Both the position numbers and the translations under genes were made by a program. Source: Vibrio pomeroyi (GTDB lineage Bacteria > Pseudomonadota > Gammaproteobacteria > Enterobacterales > Vibrionaceae). Taken from it: DNA of 64,000 nt. Positions within the stretch are counted from its first letter, which is position 1. Every line of letters starts with the position of its first letter. This document shows positions 8,118-16,726 of the stretch, piece by piece. The notes under the pieces were generated by a model. That model was given only the letters and a program-made list of their open reading frames with translations, did no database searches and had not been told where the DNA came from. The stretch lies in NCBI GenBank assembly GCA_041879425.1, contig CP090855.1:248001-312000 (forward strand), read 5' to 3'.

Positions 8118-10004
8118 ATGGGTTTTAGCAACATTTCAATCAAGAATAAATTAACATTGATGTTTGTCATCGTTATTTTCGCGATGACAATGATTCAAAC
8201 ATATATAACAGGGAAGCAACTTCTTAACGAAACCTACCGCTCTATTCAGCAGTATTCGACAACCCTAACCAATGCCAATGTATCAGGTATTGAAAAATGG
8301 GTTGCAGGACGTATCAACGTGGTTAACGCCGCCAAAGATGCGTTCAAATACACCGATGACCCAACCAGTTACTTCACGCAGAGCACCAACGCAGGTCAAT
8401 TCCAAATTGCTTATGCTGGTCTTTCTGATGGCCGCTTTCTACAAGGTGTAGACTTGCCGGTGCCTCAAGGTTATGACCCTCGTACCCGTGATTGGTACAA
8501 AAAACCAATGGCAACGGGGCAAACCGTAGTCACTGAACCCTACATTGATGTGGCAACCAATGACCTTGTGGTCACCATCGCTAGCCCATTTAGCACTAAC
8601 GGTTATTCCGGCGTTATTGGCGCAGACCTTAATCTCAATACATTGATCAAAGATGTCGTAAGTATCGAGCAGCCTGGTGTTTACGCATTTCTTGTCGATG
8701 GCGAAGGTAATATCGTTGCCCATAGGGATCGCAATCTAACGCTTAAATCGGTTTCAAACATTTCAAGCAACCTATCAGCTCAAAAGATTCAATCACTCGC
8801 TCGTGACCCAGAATTTGAAGAACTGACAATCGACGGTGCGGAATCTCTACTCTCGGCACAGAAAGTCCCACACACCGATTGGTATTTCACGGTTGTTATC
8901 GATAAAACCAAGTCTTTTGCCTCTTACCGTTCACTGCTTCGTCAATCGGCGATCTTTGGCCTTATACAACTTGCCGTTATCGCCTTTGTGGCAATGTTTA
9001 TCATCAAGAAGGCGCTGGCACCATTAACGACGCTAAGCTCGGCGATGGAAGCACTGTCTAAAGGTGATGGTGACTTAACACAGCGCATTACGGTAAACAG
9101 CAAAGACGAAATTGGCACGTTAGCGCATCACGTCAACGCCTTCATCGCTAAGCTTCAAGAGATCGTGCGTGATATTGCTGACTCTTCTCATCAGCTTAAC
9201 CAGCAATCCGAAGTCAGTACCAATGTTGCGCGCCAAACCAGTGAAGGCTTATCGGTGCAACTTCATGAGATTTCGCAAATTGCCACGGCGGTACACGAGA
9301 TGTCAGCAACGGCAGAAGAAGTGGCAAACAACGCTCAAATGACGGCCGATTCCGCGATCGGTTCTACGGAAAACTGTGAACAAGGCAAGCAAGTGATCAT
9401 TCGTAACCAAGATTCGATCACCAACCTCGCCCAGCAAGTTGAGAACGCATCAGGGATCATTCAAGAAGTTGAGAAAAATGCGCTGGATATCAATGCGATA
9501 TTGGCAACAATTTCAGACATTGCAGAACAAACCAACCTACTCGCTTTGAATGCAGCTATTGAAGCAGCACGTGCGGGCGAACAAGGTCGTGGCTTTGCGG
9601 TAGTGGCTGACGAAGTTCGCGTGCTGTCTCAGCGTACGCACAGTTCAACTGACGAGATTCGCGAAATGATTGAGACTCTGCAAAAGAACAGCGTGAGTGC
9701 TGTGGAGTCCATGCAGCGCAGCCAAGATTTAGCACAATCCAGTGTAGATGATGCAAACAACGCGACGACAGCATTAGAAGAGATCGCGACGTCGATCCAA
9801 CAGATCTCGGATATGGCCTCACACATCTCAAATGCGGCGTCTGAACAAAGAACCGTAACTGGAGAAGTGAGCAAGAACATTCAGTTAGTTAATGATGTGT
9901 CAGACAACATGTCGACTGAGGCAGATAACTCTCGTCAACTTTCTGAAGAACTGCGTGGCATCGCCCAACAGTTGAACACCCAAGTACAGTTGTTCAAATA
10001 CTAG
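8118..10004 (+). CDS. Methyl-accepting chemotaxis protein, dCache sensor
   Basis: Transmembrane chemoreceptor of 628 aa: TM1 at ~10-30, a periplasmic double-Cache domain to ~275, TM2 at ~278-298, HAMP to ~352, then the coiled-coil signalling domain with the conserved tip (EQTNLLALNAAIEAARAGEQ). The Cache domain carries YDPRTRDWY, then PYID and GADLNL, matching the Y-R-W-Y-Y-D pattern known from amino-acid-sensing dCache receptors such as PctA, so amino acids are the likely ligands. No CheR-tethering pentapeptide is at the C-terminus. It is monocistronic, closed by the hairpin at 10032-10067. It signals through CheW/CheA genes not in this window. Confidence 0.95.
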   Translation: MGFSNISIKNKLTLMFVIVIFAMTMIQTYITGKQLLNETYRSIQQYSTTLTNANVSGIEKWVAGRINVVNAAKDAFKYTDDPTSYFTQSTNAGQFQIAYAGLSDGRFLQGVDLPVPQGYDPRTRDWYKKPMATGQTVVTEPYIDVATNDLVVTIASPFSTNGYSGVIGADLNLNTLIKDVVSIEQPGVYAFLVDGEGNIVAHRDRNLTLKSVSNISSNLSAQKIQSLARDPEFEELTIDGAESLLSAQKVPHTDWYFTVVIDKTKSFASYRSLLRQSAIFGLIQLAVIAFVAMFIIKKALAPLTTLSSAMEALSKGDGDLTQRITVNSKDEIGTLAHHVNAFIAKLQEIVRDIADSSHQLNQQSEVSTNVARQTSEGLSVQLHEISQIATAVHEMSATAEEVANNAQMTADSAIGSTENCEQGKQVIIRNQDSITNLAQQVENASGIIQEVEKNALDINAILATISDIAEQTNLLALNAAIEAARAGEQGRGFAVVADEVRVLSQRTHSSTDEIREMIETLQKNSVSAVESMQRSQDLAQSSVDDANNATTALEEIATSIQQISDMASHISNAASEQRTVTGEVSKNIQLVNDVSDNMSTEADNSRQLSEELRGIAQQLNTQVQLFKY

Positions 10005-10031
10005 TTAGGTATTTAGATCTGGCCCAAACAA

Positions 10032-10067
10032 AAAGCCCCCGACCACTTATGTGTTCAGGGGGCTTTC
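10032..10067. terminator. Bidirectional terminator between chemoreceptor and ybiT
   Basis: AAAGCCCCC pairs with GGGGGCTTT across a loop of about 18 bases. It sits between convergent genes and has A/T-rich flanks on both sides. Confidence 0.8.
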
Positions 10068-10097
10068 TATATTCTCATGTCGATGAAACGTTAACTG

Positions 10098-11705
10098 TTA
10101 TAGGTTAACCATCAACATCTTTTTCTGATGATCTAGGTACTCTTCGTAAGTACCTTGGAAGCTCACTAGCTGCTGGTCTTTCACATCAATGATATGTGTT
10201 GCCAATGAAGATACAAACTCACGGTCATGGCTCACGAAGATAAGCGTGCCAGTGTAAACCTTAAGTGCATCGTTTAGGGCTTGGATTGCTTCCATGTCCA
10301 TGTGGTTGGTTGGTTCGTCCATTACAAGTACGTTGATGTCTTGCATCATTAGCTTGCCGAATAACAGACGGTTCTTCTCACCACCAGAACAGTTACGAGC
10401 TTTCTTATTCGCATCGTCAGCTGTAAACAGTAGACGACCAAGAATGCCACGTACCATTAGGTCATCGTGCTTCGCTGTGCGCCATTGTGAGATCCAATCG
10501 AAGATACTCAGGTCGTTATCAAAGTCCTTAGTACTATCTTGTGGGCAGTAACCTACAGAAGCATTTTCAGACCATTTAACGATACCTTCGTTCTGCTCTA
10601 GCTCTTGAACGAGACAACGTAGCAGCGTGGTTTTACCCACACCGTTCTCACCGATAACCGCAAGGCGTGTACCCGCTTCAAGCAGTAAATTACCACCAGC
10701 AAACAGTGTTTCGCCATCGAAGCCGTGACCAAGTTCTTGAAGTTCAAGCGCTTGACGGTGCAGTTTCTTGCCTTCACCGAAATCAATTGATGGGCTCATA
10801 CGGCTCGATGATTTCACTTCATCAAGCGTGATTTTGTCCATTTTCTTAGCGCGTGAACTTGCTTGCTTCGCTTTAGATGCGTTAGCACCAAAACGGTTTA
10901 CGAAGTCTTGCAGCTCGCTGATTTCAGCGGCTTTCTTAGCATTGCTTGCTAGAAGTTGTTCGCGAATCAAGCCAGACGCTTCTAGGAAGTACTCGTAGTT
11001 ACCTGGGTAAATACGTAGCTCACCGTAGTCGATGTCCGCCATGTGCGTACATACAGAGTTCAGGAAGTGTCTATCGTGCGAGATGATGATCATTGTACAT
11101 TTACGTTGGTTTAGCTCTTCAGCCAGCCAGTTGATCGTATGAATGTCCAAGTTGTTGGTTGGTTCATCAAGTAGCAAGATATCTGGGTTTGCAAACAGCG
11201 CTTGTGCCAATAGCACACGTAGTTTCCAACCCGGAGCAACTTGTTGCATCAGACCAAAGTGGAACTCTTCCTCGATACCCGCTTGAATCAGGATGTCACC
11301 CGCACGGCTTTCTGCTGTGTAGCCGTCCATTTCTGCGAATTCGCTTTCAAGTTCAGCGACTTTCATACCGTCTTCTTCGCTCATTTCTGGCAAAGAGTAA
11401 ATACGGTCACGTTCTTGTTTTACTTCCCACAGCTTTCTGTCGCCCATGATTACAACGTCGATAACGCTGTATTGTTCGAATGCGAACTGATCTTGGCTCA
11501 AAACACCCAGTTTTTCTCCTGGAGTGATAGAAACGTTGCCCGAACTTGGCGTTAGTGCGCCACTTAGGATTTTCATGAACGTTGATTTTCCGCAACCATT
11601 AGCGCCGATCAAACCATAGCGGTTGCCGTTACCAAATTTAGCAGAGATGTTTTCAAACAGCGGCTCTGCGCCAAATTGCATTGTGATGTTCGCGGTAGAT
11701 ATCAA
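10098..11705 (-). CDS. ybiT: ABC-F family ATPase YbiT
   Basis: A soluble protein with two ABC ATPase domains and no membrane part, 535 aa, closely resembling E. coli YbiT along its length as I remember it (N-terminal NITMQFG, QDQFAFE, VAPGWKLRVLLAQALF). ABC-F proteins bind the ribosomal E site and act on stalled translation. Walker A motifs are GANGCGKST (~35-43) and GENGVGKTT in the second half; both Walker B motifs read DEPTN. The first domain lacks a normal LSGGQ (APGWK instead), as in E. coli YbiT, while the second has CSGGEK. The inter-domain linker (~240-300) is Lys/Arg rich. It stands alone. Confidence 0.93.
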   Translation of the reverse strand: MISTANITMQFGAEPLFENISAKFGNGNRYGLIGANGCGKSTFMKILSGALTPSSGNVSITPGEKLGVLSQDQFAFEQYSVIDVVIMGDRKLWEVKQERDRIYSLPEMSEEDGMKVAELESEFAEMDGYTAESRAGDILIQAGIEEEFHFGLMQQVAPGWKLRVLLAQALFANPDILLLDEPTNNLDIHTINWLAEELNQRKCTMIIISHDRHFLNSVCTHMADIDYGELRIYPGNYEYFLEASGLIREQLLASNAKKAAEISELQDFVNRFGANASKAKQASSRAKKMDKITLDEVKSSSRMSPSIDFGEGKKLHRQALELQELGHGFDGETLFAGGNLLLEAGTRLAVIGENGVGKTTLLRCLVQELEQNEGIVKWSENASVGYCPQDSTKDFDNDLSIFDWISQWRTAKHDDLMVRGILGRLLFTADDANKKARNCSGGEKNRLLFGKLMMQDINVLVMDEPTNHMDMEAIQALNDALKVYTGTLIFVSHDREFVSSLATHIIDVKDQQLVSFQGTYEEYLDHQKKMLMVNL

Positions 11706-11908
11706 AGAACTAATTCCTAAGCGTGTACTGACAGATAATTATTAGGCAAAAAGACGTGCCTAAATAAGAAGTACGAAAGTATGGATTAAACATAAAACGA
11801 AGCGCGGATTATATAGAGATCAGGATCACATTGTCGAGGTTAAACAGTGAACGGATAGCGAACAATGGACAATTAAATGCATTTCGTCGGTTATTACGCC
11901 ATAAATAG

Positions 11909-11943
11909 AAAAAATCCCCGCTAATTCCATCAGCAGGGATTCA
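11909..11943 (-). terminator. Terminator after the retropepsin-like lipoprotein gene
   Basis: Arms AATCCCCGCT and AGCAGGGATT pair, with one G-T/C-A type mismatch. A run of T follows on the minus strand (six A at 11909-11914 on the plus strand). Confidence 0.75.
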
Positions 11944-11993
11944 ATTTATCAAAACAGAAACGTCAGATTGAGTCAGAACTCATAAACTTAAAT

Positions 11994-12680
11994 CTATTTA
12001 GTGATTTTCTTCTGAACGTATTTTTTGCTCACGTCGACAACCGCAACATCTCTAAAGAAGCTTCTACCCAACAGAAGTGGGAAAGAAAGATGCGTTCGGT
12101 CGGCTAGCGTAAATTCAGTTTTGTCTTTTAGATCGCCAATTTGAATCGAAGCAACAACAACAGCGCGTCGTTGTGTACCTTCAGCACTTGATTGCTTGAT
12201 CTTAACCCAGCGTTCTACTGGTAAGCTGATCTCTTCAGTTGTAATGCCGTCGTGTTCAATCTTGAACTTAACCCAGTCTTTGCCGTCACGTTCAAAATCA
12301 ACAATATCAACAGCACTGATTGAAGAGGTTGTCGCGCCTGTATCGACACGTGCTTTAAATGCTTCTTTTAACCCAGGAACAAACACCCACTCTTCTTCAC
12401 CAAGAATCAGTTTTCCGTCACTTGTTTTTCTAACTTTCTCTACTGGCTTTTCAACAGGTGCAGGTTTCACTTCTGGTTCAGTTGGTTTTACTTCTTCAGG
12501 CTTCTCTGTAGGTTCCGTTACTTTCTCGCCTTCTGTTGCGTCAGTTTTTGAAGAGTCATCTACAACAGGTTGTTCAATCTGAGGCTTTTGCTCTGGCTCG
12601 ACAGGAACTTGAGTCGTCGTCGAACAAGCAAACAAGCCGCCACTTAACATTAGGGTAATAATCGCTTTCCAATTATACAT
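11994..12680 (-). CDS. Lipoprotein with retropepsin-like (RimB/Zn_protease-type) domain
   Basis: The lipobox is LFAC (Cys19), so the protein is lipid-anchored. A long Pro/Glu/Lys-rich linker (~25-85) spans the periplasm or peptidoglycan. The C-terminal domain (~90-228) carries RVDTGATTSSISA, a retroviral-type aspartic protease motif, and FPLLLGRSFF. Pfam named the family putative ATP-dependent zinc protease, but the DTG motif fits an aspartic fold better. Its substrate is unknown. It is transcribed after the aminotransferase gene on the same strand with 11 bases between, so they probably share a transcript. Confidence 0.85.
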   Translation of the reverse strand: MYNWKAIITLMLSGGLFACSTTTQVPVEPEQKPQIEQPVVDDSSKTDATEGEKVTEPTEKPEEVKPTEPEVKPAPVEKPVEKVRKTSDGKLILGEEEWVFVPGLKEAFKARVDTGATTSSISAVDIVDFERDGKDWVKFKIEHDGITTEEISLPVERWVKIKQSSAEGTQRRAVVVASIQIGDLKDKTEFTLADRTHLSFPLLLGRSFFRDVAVVDVSKKYVQKKITK

Positions 12681-12691
12681 TCAGTCACCTT

Positions 12692-13876
12692 CTATTTTGA
12701 TACGTTGGCTATCGCTTTTGCTACATAAGGAATATGGGATTCAGAAAGACCTGCAATATTGATGCGTCCATCATCAACACCGTAGATGCCATATTCTTCA
12801 CGTAATTGATTCATTTGAGTTTCTTTAAAGCCTAGTACAGTAAACATACCTTTATGGCTTTCAATGAAATCAAATTGTGACGTGTTATAAGTATTTCGCA
12901 ATTCATCACATAAACTTTGGCGCAGATTTAACAGACGTTGCTGCATTTCACTCAATTCTTGCTTCCAAATCGTTGTTAACTCTTGATTCTGAAGAATTGT
13001 TTTCACCAAAGCTGCACCGTGATCTGGCGGCATAGTGTAAGTTGAGCGCGCAAGCGTCAGTAGCTTACCTTTTGCGTTGCCAACGTGTTCGCTGTTTTTG
13101 CCAATCACAATCGCAGCGCCCGTTCTTTCACGGTACAAACCGAAGTTCTTTGAGCAAGAGGTAGTAATTAACATCTCTTCAACGTTGTTCGCCATATGTT
13201 GAAGACCTTTCGCGTCTTCTTCTAGGCCATCACCAAAGCCTTGATAAGCAATATCAACGAACGGTAAGAAACCATTCTTTTGCGATAACTTAGTGATTTC
13301 CTGCCACGCTTCAAAATCGATATCCGCACCCGTTGGGTTATGACAGCAACCGTGCAGTAGTACCACGTCTGATGGACCCGCTTTTGAAAGGTCATCCAAC
13401 ATTTTTGCAGTATCAACTTGCTTCGTTTCAGGACTGAAGTAATTGTAGTAGCGAACTTTTAAGCCTGCCGCTTCCATCACAGGTTTGTGGTTAACGTAGC
13501 TTGGGTTTGAAATCCAAACTGTGGTGTCCGGTTGAGAAACTTTCATTAAGTCACCCAACATACGAAGTGCGCCACTTGCACCCGGTGTTTGAATCGCTGC
13601 AACGCGATCCATTGCAGAAGTCCCTTTAAGCAGCAGATCAACCATGCTCTGATTAAACTCTTCACAGCCTGCTAGGCCAACGTAAGCTTTGGTTTTCTGA
13701 GTCTCAACAACGATATCTTGAGCCTTAGACACGGCTTTCATGATCAGAGTTTCGCCTTGGTCGTTTTTATAAACGCCAATGCCTAGATCGACTTTGTCAG
13801 TACGAGTATCGCCGCGGTAAGCAACAGAAAGAGATAGAATTGGATCTAAAGTTGGTTTTGGTAGATGTGAAAACAT
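12692..13876 (-). CDS. Class I aromatic/aspartate-type amino acid aminotransferase
   Basis: A PLP enzyme of aminotransferase family Ia, moving amino groups between glutamate and aspartate or aromatic amino acids. Motifs are HNPTGADI (substrate/PLP), FVDIAYQGFG (Asp to the pyridine N), TTSCSKNFGLYRERTG with the PLP lysine (~residue 243), and the C-terminal RINIAGLS with the carboxylate-binding Arg. Length (394 aa) fits TyrB/AspC. Sequence alone does not separate the two, so I give no symbol. I use the ATG at 13876; a GTG three codons upstream lies too close to AAAGGG. In V. cholerae a similar gene lies beside nrdDG, as here. Confidence 0.9.
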   Translation of the reverse strand: MFSHLPKPTLDPILSLSVAYRGDTRTDKVDLGIGVYKNDQGETLIMKAVSKAQDIVVETQKTKAYVGLAGCEEFNQSMVDLLLKGTSAMDRVAAIQTPGASGALRMLGDLMKVSQPDTTVWISNPSYVNHKPVMEAAGLKVRYYNYFSPETKQVDTAKMLDDLSKAGPSDVVLLHGCCHNPTGADIDFEAWQEITKLSQKNGFLPFVDIAYQGFGDGLEEDAKGLQHMANNVEEMLITTSCSKNFGLYRERTGAAIVIGKNSEHVGNAKGKLLTLARSTYTMPPDHGAALVKTILQNQELTTIWKQELSEMQQRLLNLRQSLCDELRNTYNTSQFDFIESHKGMFTVLGFKETQMNQLREEYGIYGVDDGRINIAGLSESHIPYVAKAIANVSK

Positions 13877-14101
13877 GAAAGTCACAACCCTTTGAAATTC
13901 AAGTAATGGATTTCACGTTAACATTTTCGTACTAAAATCAGAAACATTTTTTAATAGAAGCGCTTAGTTACCATAAGTAATCAGAGATTGGTCGTTTCAA
14001 ACGGATAAATAGTGCAAATTTCAAACACCTAATGACCCATTGCACAATTCAAAGCGCTTTATTTCTATGTGTCGATACGTCTTATGTTGCCATATGCCCT
14101 A

Positions 14102-14472
14102 TTAAGATTGAGCACTCTGTTTGAATTGTCTTGGTGTCATTCCTGACCACGCCTTAAACCGAGTGCTAAAGTTAGCGGCATTTGGATATCCGACTATCTC
14201 GCCAATGTGTTGAATCGACCAATCACTTGACCTGAGCAGCCTTGCTGCGTACTCCATCCTCATACGCATAATATGAGTCATCGGGCTATGAGAATAATAA
14301 CGCTGGCACAAGCGATGAAAGTGCGGCTCTGAACACAGGAATAGGTTTGCTAGCTCATGCACGTTCCACATTGAACGATACCTAGCTCTTCGAATGCCAA
14401 TACATGGCTTTGATCGACAAACTCTTGATGCGTCTTTTCAGAGATCTCGTACCGTTCTTGTTTTTCACTCAT
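14102..14472 (-). pseudogene. Remnant of AraC-family regulator, internal deletion
   Basis: The downstream part (14102-14371) encodes a complete AraC-type double helix-turn-helix domain ending in the classic FSTRFKAWSGMTPRQF, but in that frame an upstream stop leaves no sensor domain. A second frame, beginning with ATG at 14472 and reading MSEKQERYEISEK..., ends at a TAG inside the HTH start. Its VLAFEELGIVQCGT resembles the N-terminal segment FLTVEDIPEMRSCGV of the intact regulator at 32144-33037. I infer that about 150 codons of the sensor core were lost with a frameshift. The divergent MATE gene mirrors the intact pair. A short, functional HTH-only protein from 14371 cannot be excluded. Confidence 0.65.
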
Positions 14473-14604
14473 TCCACTGCTAACTCGTTCATGTTGCCAA
14501 ACCACTAAAGTGGATAGTTTGACAAAAGTTTGTGATGAACCTGAACAATACAGCTAAAACAAATGCCGATAAACTTCTCGCATATTCACTAGAGGGGAAA
14601 TGCG

Positions 14605-15990
14605 ATGCTCTCGACATATCGTCATTTAGACAAAGAATTTTGGCAAAAGCTATTACACATCGGTTTACCTGTCTCACTGCAAACCATGTTGTTTTCATTG
14701 CTCGGCGTGGTCGATATTTTCATGGTCAATCAGCTTGGTGATGCAGCAACCGCAGCAGTGGGCGTTGGCAACCGTATCTTCTTCTTTAACTTGATCATGG
14801 TTTCCGGAATCAGCGGTGCCGTCAGTGTGCTAGCTTCGCAATATTTTGGAGCGGGCGATTTCAATGGCATTCGACGTGTCCTGTCGCAATCTTGGGCGTT
14901 GTCTATCTTTGCCATCATCCCTTTTGTTTTGATTTACACATTGGTTCCTGAATCAGTCGTGTCTGTAGTGGCCTCAGACCCTGATTACGTCCGCTTGGCA
15001 ACGGATTACCTTTGGATAACAGGAGCCAGCCTTATTGGTACCGCGATCGTCGTGCCGTTAGAAAGCGCATTGCGATCGGTTGGTGAAGCCAAATTGCCCA
15101 CCAAGATCAGTATTTGGGCAATCATCGTTAATGCGATTCTCAATGCGCTGCTGATCTTCGGACTGTTCGGTTTCCCAGAACTCGGCGTGGTTGGCGCAGC
15201 GATTGGCACCACAGTTTCTCGAATCTTTCAGACGGTTGCATTGCTTGTTATGGCGAGAAAACATTACGCGCATCTATTCCCTACAATTGAGAGTTGGCGT
15301 GACGCAATCTTACCTAAGCACAGAAAGAAGTACTTTAAGATTGCTATTCCTATGTTAGTTCACGATACGGCATGGGCTGGCGGGATACTGATATACAACG
15401 TCATTGTTGGTCAGATTGGCGTTGGCGAACTGGCGATCATCTCTTTGTTATCGCCAGTGGAAAGTATCTTAATTTCAGCCTTCTTAGGCTTTGCCGTTGC
15501 CGCCTCGATCATTCTAGGCAATGAGATCGGTGCGAAGAATTATCAACGTGTTGAAAACACCGCTTGGGGCTATGTACTTGTGAGTTGTGCGCTTGCGACA
15601 CTATTGGCAGCGCTGTGTTTTATCGCCAAGCCAGTCATTGTTCAGTTAATCGATTTCACGCATCTGGAACTCAAAGATACAGCGGTCAACGTCGCGTTAG
15701 TTATGGCGGCTGGGATGATATTGAGAGTATTCAACATGGTTGGTATCGGAGGTGTGTTAAAAAGTGGTGGAGACATCAATTACAGCATCTTCATCGACAT
15801 ATTCGGCCAGTGGGCAATTGGCATTCCCCTCGCCTATTTCACCGCTTTGGTGCTGGGCTGGTCTTTAGAATGGGTGTTGATGATTGTGTTACTGGAGGAG
15901 TTAGCGAAGATAGCTTTAACCAGCCAGAGGATTCACTCTAAGAAATGGATCAACAACTTAATAGAAGAGCCCGATAAGGTCACTGCTTGA
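14605..15990 (+). CDS. MATE family efflux transporter
   Basis: Inner-membrane cation-coupled multidrug exporter of 461 aa, with twelve predicted helices in two similar halves. Family residues include GLPVSLQTMLFSLLGVVDIFMV in helix 1 and the mirrored IPMLVHDTAWAGGILIYNVIVG in the second half. AGAGGGGAAATGCG precedes the ATG at good spacing. It is paralogous to the MATE gene at 33088-34485: both end in (K/R)(K/R)WINNL and both are divergent from an AraC-type gene. Here the regulator is broken, so expression may now be constitutive or silent. Substrate unknown; dyes, fluoroquinolones and cationic drugs are usual for the family. Confidence 0.92.
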   Translation: MLSTYRHLDKEFWQKLLHIGLPVSLQTMLFSLLGVVDIFMVNQLGDAATAAVGVGNRIFFFNLIMVSGISGAVSVLASQYFGAGDFNGIRRVLSQSWALSIFAIIPFVLIYTLVPESVVSVVASDPDYVRLATDYLWITGASLIGTAIVVPLESALRSVGEAKLPTKISIWAIIVNAILNALLIFGLFGFPELGVVGAAIGTTVSRIFQTVALLVMARKHYAHLFPTIESWRDAILPKHRKKYFKIAIPMLVHDTAWAGGILIYNVIVGQIGVGELAIISLLSPVESILISAFLGFAVAASIILGNEIGAKNYQRVENTAWGYVLVSCALATLLAALCFIAKPVIVQLIDFTHLELKDTAVNVALVMAAGMILRVFNMVGIGGVLKSGGDINYSIFIDIFGQWAIGIPLAYFTALVLGWSLEWVLMIVLLEELAKIALTSQRIHSKKWINNLIEEPDKVTA

Positions 15991-16103
15991 ATGGCAGTTT
16001 AAGCGAATAAACGAAAAGAACTCACACCCAAGGGCCGATTGGTTGCATTGCACTACCATGACGCCCTTTTTCGTTTTACGAGTGTGCTAAGTCACGACAA
16101 CCG

Positions 16104-16574
16104 TTATATATCAGTAAATCGATGGATGATTTGGTTTGAACTACCACGCCAATCCAACATCGGATCCGCTTTGTCTTGCTCAAAACGACCATCAATCAAG
16201 GTATCAACGTATTCCAATACTTGCTTCTGCTTTTCATCCAATTCGTCTAGCTCGTACCCCGTCCACATCCAGATATCTTTGCCTTCACATTCCGCTTTTA
16301 CACGCTGAACCAACTTGAGTACTTCAGACACGTTCGCAGGATGTAGAGGATCACCACCAGATAGCGACAAGCCACGACGTTTGATTCGCGGATCATTCAG
16401 ATCAGCAATAATGTGGTCTTGAAGTTCTTGAGTGAACAAATGCCCAGAATCCAGCCTTTGCGTCGATTGGTTATAACACCCACGGCACTGGTGTACACAA
16501 CCTGACACAAACAAGGTGCAACGTGTGCCAGGGCCGTTTACAACGTCGATTGGGTGGTATTGATGATAATTCAT
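16104..16574 (-). CDS. nrdG: Anaerobic ribonucleotide reductase activating enzyme
   Basis: Radical-SAM activase that installs the glycyl radical on NrdD. The CxxxCxxC motif that binds the 4Fe-4S cluster is CVHQCRGC at residues 26-33, followed by SLSGGDPLHPANV, the SAM-binding GGxP-type stretch, and WMWTGYELDEL. 156 aa is normal for NrdG. It lies 152 bases downstream of nrdD on the same strand and is probably cotranscribed. Confidence 0.96.
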   Translation of the reverse strand: MNYHQYHPIDVVNGPGTRCTLFVSGCVHQCRGCYNQSTQRLDSGHLFTQELQDHIIADLNDPRIKRRGLSLSGGDPLHPANVSEVLKLVQRVKAECEGKDIWMWTGYELDELDEKQKQVLEYVDTLIDGRFEQDKADPMLDWRGSSNQIIHRFTDI

Positions 16575-16726
16575 AAGGCAGTATTGAAAGCTCGTTATTA
16601 CTTAATAGTTTGAAGTGAAGTGCTGTCACAGCTGAAGCGAAAGTATTGGTATCGACATAGCGCCGATACCAATCTTATTTCTTGGAAACCTAGTTCTTCT
16701 AAGTAAGCTAATGATCTTAGAGCTGA

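Noticed and set aside
12196..12582. 128-codon plus-strand frame
   Set aside because: Exact antisense of the Pro/Glu-rich linker of the retropepsin-like lipoprotein; a repeat-driven frame.
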